A stretch of 64,000 nt of DNA from Parafrigoribacterium mesophilum (GTDB taxonomy: Bacteria > Actinomycetota > Actinomycetes > Actinomycetales > Microbacteriaceae), in contig NZ_JBDJAF010000001.1 in NCBI RefSeq assembly GCF_039652555.1, positions 930,001 through 994,000 of the forward strand. Reading direction: 5' to 3'. Each line of letters starts with the position of its first letter. The first letter of the stretch is position 1. A program made the translations under genes and the position numbers. The notes under the pieces are model-generated. The model was not told the DNA's origin. It worked only from the letters and a program-made list of their open reading frames with translations, and ran no database searches. Below are positions 59,303-64,000 of this stretch, in pieces.

Positions 59303-60550
59303 CTACCTGCCTCGGGGGTGCCTGGTTCGGCGGTAGAATACGCGGATCAGCAACGCGAGAAGCGTGCCGAATACCGCGAAGACGAGAAGCGGGATCCCGG
59401 TGTCGCGCAATGATGCGACGGTCGGCAGGATGGTGCCGAGCGGATTGGTGGCTTTCGCCGACGGGACCGGGGACGGTGTGGTGCGTGGCGGCGGAACTTC
59501 GGCCCTCGGGGAGGGCGGCGGGGTGGATGGCGCGCGCCGATAGACGCGGATCCACTCCTTGAGGTCGCCCATAGGGTTCGCGGTGACTGGGTTGACCCGA
59601 GCGGTCACCGCCGCGGCCGCGTCGATCAGCCCGTACCCGTAGATCGGGCTGGGCAGTTGGCCGCCGACCGGGTTGGCGGTGGCGATGATGCGGTTGATCA
59701 CGTTCGCGGCATCCAGGTGAGGGTAGGCGGAACGCACCAGCGCCACCAGTCCGGAGACGATGGGGGTGGCACCGCTGGTGCCCGCCCAGTTGTAATAGCC
59801 GCCACCGGGCGCCGCCCCGACGAGGTCTTCGCTCGGCGCCGCGACCGAGATGGTGATGCCCTGTGAGGAGGCGTCGAAGCTGGCCTTGCCGTTCTGGTCG
59901 ACTCCGGCCACGGTGAGCACTCCGGGCATGGTGGCCGGCGCGCCCACCTCTGTGGTGCCGCTACCGCGGTTGCCGGCGGCGGCCACGATCACGACGTCGT
60001 GGTTCATGGCGTAGAGGAACGCGTCGTCCCAGCTTTCTGGCCATTCCAGCGTGTTGCGGGTCAGTGACATGTTGATGACGTCGGCGCCGTGGTCCACCGA
60101 CCAGCGCACCGCATCCGCGATCTGGGCATCCGATCCCTCGGTGCCGACGCCGAAACCGACCGACACGGACAGCAGCCGGGCGGAGGGGGCGACCCCGATG
60201 ATCCCGGAGTCGCCGTCGTGCCCTTGTCCGGCAATGAGGGAGGCGACCATCGTGCCGTGCTCCTTGTTGGCACCCACCGGCCGCTGACCGTTGGCGGCCC
60301 CCAAACCGGAGATGTCGGTTCCGCCGACGACGCTGCCGACAAGATCCGGGTGGCTGCTGTCGATGCCCGTGTCGATCACAGCGACGGTCACGCCGGCGCC
60401 CTTGGTGGTGAGCCAGGCCTGGGAGAATCCGTACGAGGCCAGCCAGTATTCGCGGTCACGAATGAGGTCGCCGGCGGACGCCGACTGCGTCGCCACGAGC
60501 GCCGATGCGAGAATGCCGAGCGCGGCGACCGCGGCGAGGACTCGTCTCAC
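59303..60550 (-). CDS. Membrane-anchored S8 subtilisin-like protease (mycosin-like layout)
   Basis: 415 residues. Signal peptide (~1-27), catalytic Asp in VAVIDTGIDSSHPDL, His in KEHGTMVASLIAG, Ser in AGTSGATPIVSG, then a Pro-rich linker and a C-terminal helix (LLVFAVFGTLLALLIRVFY) with a basic tail. This is the layout of mycosins, which process type VII secretion substrates, but no ESX genes are in the window. The GTG at 60550 overlaps the DUF501 stop by GTGA and starts a clean signal peptide. Confidence 0.92.
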   Translation of the reverse strand: MRRVLAAVAALGILASALVATQSASAGDLIRDREYWLASYGFSQAWLTTKGAGVTVAVIDTGIDSSHPDLVGSVVGGTDISGLGAANGQRPVGANKEHGTMVASLIAGQGHDGDSGIIGVAPSARLLSVSVGFGVGTEGSDAQIADAVRWSVDHGADVINMSLTRNTLEWPESWDDAFLYAMNHDVVIVAAAGNRGSGTTEVGAPATMPGVLTVAGVDQNGKASFDASSQGITISVAAPSEDLVGAAPGGGYYNWAGTSGATPIVSGLVALVRSAYPHLDAANVINRIIATANPVGGQLPSPIYGYGLIDAAAAVTARVNPVTANPMGDLKEWIRVYRRAPSTPPPSPRAEVPPPRTTPSPVPSAKATNPLGTILPTVASLRDTGIPLLVFAVFGTLLALLIRVFYRRTRHPRGR

Positions 60551-61080
60551 TGCGTTCGCTCCGCCTCTGGAGCGCACTCGCAGACATTGATTGACCAGGT
60601 GGTTTCGGCCAGCGCCAGATCACCGATCGGGTTGACGCCGGGCCCGGCGGCCAGGGAGTGGCCCGCCAGGGCATGCAGGCACTTCACCCTGGTCGGCATG
60701 CCGCCGGCGGAAATGCCCTCGATCTCGGGGACCGCTTCGATGCTGGCACGGTCGGCCAGGTAGGCGGCGTGGGCCTGCGCGTAGCGAGCCCGAAGGGCAG
60801 GGTCGTCGGCGAGCTGCGCCTGCCAGCCGGCCATCGCCCCGGCCGCTTCGAGGGTCGACATGGCCGCGACGGCCGACGGCAGGCTCAGGTAGTACAGCGT
60901 GGGGAACGGTGTGCCGTCCCGAAGTCTGGGACTGGTGACCAGCACTGCGGGCGCGCCGCAGGCGCATCGCGCGGCGATGCCGAGAACCCCGCGGGCCGGA
61001 CGCCCGAGTTGCCGCGTCGCCACCCGAAGGTCCTCTTCGCTGGGCGCCCCGAATTGCGGTGTCCGTGCCGGGGGTGTCAC
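60547..61080 (-). CDS. DUF501 family protein
   Basis: 177 residues. RPARGVLGIAARCACGAPAV and GMPTRVKCLHALAGHSLAAGPGVNPIGD carry the conserved Cys and His residues of DUF501; the last phrase is the family's strongest signature. Function unknown. The order eno, ftsB/divIC, DUF501 is conserved across actinobacteria. Overlaps ftsB by 4 bp and the protease gene by 4 bp. Confidence 0.92.
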   Translation of the reverse strand: MTPPARTPQFGAPSEEDLRVATRQLGRPARGVLGIAARCACGAPAVLVTSPRLRDGTPFPTLYYLSLPSAVAAMSTLEAAGAMAGWQAQLADDPALRARYAQAHAAYLADRASIEAVPEIEGISAGGMPTRVKCLHALAGHSLAAGPGVNPIGDLALAETTWSINVCECAPEAERTQ

Positions 61081-61583
61081 TGTGACCCACCGAGCACCGG
61101 CGCGACGATCTGGTTCGGCGTGGCATCCGTCAGTCCGGCGGTCAAGACCGAGGACAGCAGGGCTTGCACCCAGTCGACCCGCGTGGTCTGGATGCTGGAG
61201 CTGATCGGCAGACCCTCCTTGGTGGTGGCGGTTGCCCCGTCGTCCATCACGAGATAGCTGTACTCGCCCGGGTACACATAGTTGAGCCGTTCGCGGGCCT
61301 GCGCCTCGATGTAGCTGGGGTCCTCCCAGCGCGCGTGCTCACCTTTCAGATCGGCAACGCCCTGCTTTTGTGCCGCCACGTTGGCTTCCAGCTGCGCCAG
61401 TTGTGTGCGCTGTTCGACCAGGGTGCGCAGCGACGGCGCGAGGATCACGACCATGAGCACCACGACGCACAGCGCGGCGATGGTGAACCCGGACAAGCGG
61501 ATACTGCGCAGCCACCGCGCCGCGGGTCCTTCCGGCTGGGGCAGCCGGACGGGTACGCGGGTGGTGCGGGGCCGCCTGGTCAT
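61077..61583 (-). CDS. FtsB/DivIC family septum formation initiator
   Basis: 168 residues. A basic, Pro-rich cytoplasmic N-terminus, one membrane helix (FTIAALCVVVLMVVILAP), a short coiled coil (LRTLVEQRTQLAQLEANVAA) and the family block YIEAQARERLNYVYPGE are visible. It links early and late divisome proteins at the septum. The tail after the block is longer than in E. coli FtsB. Second gene after eno. Confidence 0.92.
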   Translation of the reverse strand: MTRRPRTTRVPVRLPQPEGPAARWLRSIRLSGFTIAALCVVVLMVVILAPSLRTLVEQRTQLAQLEANVAAQKQGVADLKGEHARWEDPSYIEAQARERLNYVYPGEYSYLVMDDGATATTKEGLPISSSIQTTRVDWVQALLSSVLTAGLTDATPNQIVAPVLGGSQ

Positions 61584-61641
61584 GGATCGAGCCTACGTTG
61601 CCTCTGCCGGTGACCGTGGCACCGAAACCCGGCGGATGCGC

Positions 61642-62922
61642 TCAGAGGCGAAACCGCGGGAAGGCGCTGCGTCCGGCGTAGGTCGCGGCGTCGCCGAGCT
61701 CCTCTTCGATGCGCAACAGCTGGTTGTATTTCGCGACCCGCTCCGATCGCGCCGGCGCGCCGGTCTTGATCTGCCCGGCATCCGTCGCCACTGCGAGGTC
61801 CGCGATGGTGGTGTCTTCGGTCTCGCCGGAGCGGTGCGAGATCACCGCGGTGTAGCCGCTGCGCTGCGCCAGGGCGACGGCATCGAAGGTCTCGGTGAGC
61901 GTACCGATCTGGTTGACCTTGACCAGGATGGAGTTGCCGGTGTGCCGGGAGATGCCATCGGCAAGGCGCTTCGGGTTGGTGACGAACAGGTCGTCCCCGA
62001 CGATCTGCACCTTGTCGCCGAGTTCGGCGGTGAGGTGCGCCCAGCCCTCCCAGTCGTCTTCCTGCAGCGGGTCTTCCATGGTGACCAGTGGATACTCTGC
62101 CACCAGGCCGGCGTAGTACTCGGTCAGCTTCTCGGCGGAGATCTTGCCCCCTTCGAAGGAATACGACCCACCGTTGAAGAACTCACTTGCGGCCGCGTCG
62201 ATGCCGAGCGCGACGTCGGTGCCTGGGGTGAAGCCGGCCGCGGTGATCGCCTCGACGAGCAGGTCGAGGGCGGCCCGGTTGCTGCTGAGGTCCGGCGCGA
62301 ATCCGCCCTCGTCGCCGAGGCCGGTGTTCAGACCCTTGCCGTGCAGCAGGGTTTTGAGCGCGTGGTAGGTCTCCACTCCCCAGCGCAGCCCTTCGCTGAA
62401 GCTGGCAGCGCCGATGGGCAGGATCATGAACTCCTGGATGTCGACGTTGTTGTCGGCGTGCGCGCCCCCGTTGATCACGTTGAGCATCGGCACCGGGAGG
62501 GTGTGCGCGTTCGGACCGCCCAGGTACCGGAACAGCGGCAGGTCGGCCGAGTCGGCGGCAGCCTTGGCGGCGGCCAGGGACGCACCGAGGATGGCGTTGG
62601 CACCCAGGCGCTTCTTGTTGTCCGTGCCGTCCAGTTCGATCATGGTCTGATCAATGAGCCGCTGATCGGCAGCGTCGAAGCCCTCGATGGCCGGGCCGAT
62701 CTCGTCGATGACCGCATCCACGGCCTTCAGCACGCCCTTGCCCTGGTAGCGGTCCTTGTCGCCGTCGCGCAACTCGTAGGCCTCGAAGGCTCCGGTCGAC
62801 GCGCCGGAGGGTACCGCCGCACGGGAAACAATGCCGTCATCGAGCAGCAGCTCGACCTCGACTGTCGGGTTTCCCCGGGAGTCCAGAATTTCGCGGGCGC
62901 TTACTGCTTCGATCAATGCCAC
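61642..62922 (-). CDS. eno: Enolase
   Basis: 426 residues. Converts 2-phosphoglycerate to phosphoenolpyruvate. Landmarks: AREILDSRGNPTVEVEL at the N-terminus, substrate loop GASTGAFEA, metal ligand in GIDAAASEFF, and VKVNQIGTLTETFDA with the active-site Lys nearby. Full length. First gene of the eno-ftsB-DUF501-subtilase unit. Confidence 0.98.
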   Translation of the reverse strand: MALIEAVSAREILDSRGNPTVEVELLLDDGIVSRAAVPSGASTGAFEAYELRDGDKDRYQGKGVLKAVDAVIDEIGPAIEGFDAADQRLIDQTMIELDGTDNKKRLGANAILGASLAAAKAAADSADLPLFRYLGGPNAHTLPVPMLNVINGGAHADNNVDIQEFMILPIGAASFSEGLRWGVETYHALKTLLHGKGLNTGLGDEGGFAPDLSSNRAALDLLVEAITAAGFTPGTDVALGIDAAASEFFNGGSYSFEGGKISAEKLTEYYAGLVAEYPLVTMEDPLQEDDWEGWAHLTAELGDKVQIVGDDLFVTNPKRLADGISRHTGNSILVKVNQIGTLTETFDAVALAQRSGYTAVISHRSGETEDTTIADLAVATDAGQIKTGAPARSERVAKYNQLLRIEEELGDAATYAGRSAFPRFRL

Positions 62923-63052
62923 GGTTCTCCTAGTGGGTTGAATGCCGATAATCCGCTCGTCATCCTACTCGGCGGGCACTGGCCGGGACGCTGGTGCGCG
63001 GTAGGCTCGCCTCCGGCGCACGGCACGCTGCCGAGCCTCGAGGAGCGGAAGA

Positions 63053-63811
63053 ATGTTTCAGCGTTACGTCGCGATCGGCGACAGCTTCACCGAAGGCGTC
63101 GGCGACGACCTGCCGGACGGGCAGGTGCGCGGCTGGGCCGATCTCGTCGCAGTCGGATTGGCCCAGGCCTCCGCAGCGCCGGTGTCGTATGCGAATCTGG
63201 CCATCCGGGGCAAGCTCCTGGGGCCGATCGTTCGGGAGCAACTGGATCCCGCGCTCGCGCTGAAACCGGATCTGCTCACCGTGTCCGGTGGCGGCAACGA
63301 CCTGATGCGCCCGCGCGTGGAGATCGGCTACATCATCGATCTGCTACAGCAGGTCGTCGATCGGGCACAGCGGCGCGGTGCGCATGTGGTGCTGGTCAGC
63401 GGCGGCAATCCGTCGCGGCACCTGCCGATGGGCGCGCTCATGCAGCGCCGCGGCGACGCACTGGCGACCCAGTGGTACTCGGCGTTCACGAGGGACGACA
63501 TCACCCTGGTGGACAACTGGAGCGACGCGGAGCTGATGCAGGCGCGGTTCTGGTCACGGGACAAGTTGCATTTGAATGCCCTTGGACACACCAAGGTCGC
63601 CACACGGGTGCTCGGTGCGCTCGGCGTCCCGGCGCCGCAGGAGTGGGCGGATGCCGCCGGCCGCGCGCCCGGCGCCCAGCGGGTGCAGGGCACCGTGGCC
63701 TACTACCGGGAATTCGTGTTGCCCTGGATCGGCCGCCGACTGACCGGCCGCTCCTCCGGCGACGGCCGGCCACCGAAGCGCCCGGAGTTGGAGCCGGTCG
63801 AGCGCCCCTGA
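63053..63811 (+). CDS. SGNH/GDSL hydrolase family protein
   Basis: 252 residues, no signal peptide. The SGNH blocks are in order: AIGDSFTEG (nucleophile Ser), the Gly block NLAIRGK, SGGGNDLM with Asn, and RDKLHLNALGH with the catalytic His. Such enzymes are esterases or lipases; the substrate is unknown. GAGGAGCGGAAG precedes the ATG. Divergent from eno and convergent with the thioesterase-like gene, 4 bp apart. Confidence 0.9.
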   Translation: MFQRYVAIGDSFTEGVGDDLPDGQVRGWADLVAVGLAQASAAPVSYANLAIRGKLLGPIVREQLDPALALKPDLLTVSGGGNDLMRPRVEIGYIIDLLQQVVDRAQRRGAHVVLVSGGNPSRHLPMGALMQRRGDALATQWYSAFTRDDITLVDNWSDAELMQARFWSRDKLHLNALGHTKVATRVLGALGVPAPQEWADAAGRAPGAQRVQGTVAYYREFVLPWIGRRLTGRSSGDGRPPKRPELEPVERP

Positions 63812-63815
63812 GATT

Positions 63816-64000
63816 TCAGGACTTACGGAGGGTGAGGATCTGTTCCGCGCGGCCGAACGGACCGGTGAGATCGTGCAGCACCGTGGAGGTGAGGCCGATC
63901 CCCTCGGCACCGAAGCTCACCGAGTTCTGCAGGCCCAGCCACTCTCCGCGCGGTTCGCGGTACAGGTGGATCTGCAGGTCGACGTTGGGGAACAGGTAGC
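63816..64000 (-). CDS. Thioesterase-like (acyl-CoA thioesterase, hot-dog fold) protein, N-terminus outside window
   Basis: The last 60 residues of a leftward gene cut by the right edge. The segment LFPNVDLQIHLYREP, GLQNSVSFGAEGIGL and the terminal TVLHDLTGPFGRAEQIL are typical of the C-terminal half of double-hot-dog thioesterase-like proteins in actinobacteria. Its full length and start cannot be seen. Confidence 0.8.
   Translation of the reverse strand, partial: YLFPNVDLQIHLYREPRGEWLGLQNSVSFGAEGIGLTSTVLHDLTGPFGRAEQILTLRKS

Noticed and set aside
59303..60550. Type VII secretion locus
   Set aside because: Only a mycosin-like protease layout is present; no EccC, EccD, WXG100 or related gene is in the window.
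61381..63999. 872-codon open frame antisense to ftsB and eno and out of frame with the SGNH gene
   Set aside because: Covers three real genes in the wrong frame or strand; no recognisable domain.

Overview
The window is chromosomal DNA of a high-GC Gram-positive actinobacterium, most likely of the family Microbacteriaceae. The evidence is strong GC bias with frequent GTG and TTG starts, a mycothiol S-conjugate amidase, actinobacterial families (DUF4245, DUF4307, DUF501, SCO4226-like), an ECF41/SigJ sigma factor, an actinobacterial tandem glycine riboswitch and a Microbacteriaceae-type palindromic repeat. The genus cannot be named from sequence alone. Genes are densely packed, often with 1-4 bp stop/start overlaps. 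No transposase, integrase, phage gene or CRISPR array was seen.

Layout. 1-6.2 kb: a leftward oligopeptide ABC operon (binding protein, two permeases, fused double ATPase, then a second binding protein cut by the window edge). 6.4-7.3 kb: a CPBP membrane protease. 7.4-12.1 kb: glycine cleavage genes gcvT-gcvH-gcvP behind a tandem glycine riboswitch. 12.2-13.3 kb: a two-gene secreted protein/lipoprotein unit. 13.5-16.6 kb: SCO4226-like protein, unknown protein, KANL3/Tex30-like hydrolase, stand-alone LigD-type polymerase domain. 16.6-18.2 kb: ECF41 sigma factor with its carboxymuconolactone decarboxylase partner and a matching promoter. 18.3-19.9 kb: secreted beta-propeller protein and a yefM-yoeB toxin-antitoxin pair with a visible promoter/operator. 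19.9-25.4 kb: ychF, DEDDh exonuclease, rmuC, glpX, fbaA. 25.4-27.4 kb: acyltransferase-3/SGNH protein.

28-32.6 kb: xseA-xseB-DUF4245-carbonic anhydrase-fumC. 32.6-37.6 kb: membrane protein, PIN-PhoH protein, class V aminotransferase with a short cis-prenyltransferase, PAQR/hemolysin III. 37.6-42.2 kb: mca with a small membrane protein, DUF4307, greA, ilvA, AI-2E family transporter. 42.2-47.3 kb: YcaQ-like winged-helix protein, lemA-htpX, TetR with an ABC-2 exporter. 47.4-53.3 kb: a five-gene translationally coupled operon (TetR, sugar-type MFS, PLP-dependent aldolase/deaminase, aldonolactone oxidase, GH1 beta-glucosidase). 53.4-55.6 kb: a protein with three Ig-like domains and about nine membrane helices. 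55.6-56 kb: 36-bp tandem repeats and a tRNA with anticodon UAA. 56-64 kb: SRPBCC protein, phytoene-desaturase-like oxidoreductase, type II NADH dehydrogenase, membrane-anchored subtilase, DUF501, FtsB/DivIC, enolase, SGNH hydrolase and a thioesterase cut by the edge.

Most of this is core metabolism (glycine cleavage, FBPase/aldolase/enolase, fumarase) and DNA maintenance (ExoVII, RmuC, exonuclease, polymerase domain). The parts most worth a second look are the five-gene sugar/lactone operon and the apparent frameshift at its MFS gene, the ECF41 module, the hairpin-rich linker inside the glycine riboswitch with a diverged second copy 1.4 kb away, the Ig-like/polytopic membrane protein, and the UAA tRNA with a short variable arm. 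Similarities stated here come from reading motifs; no database search was run.
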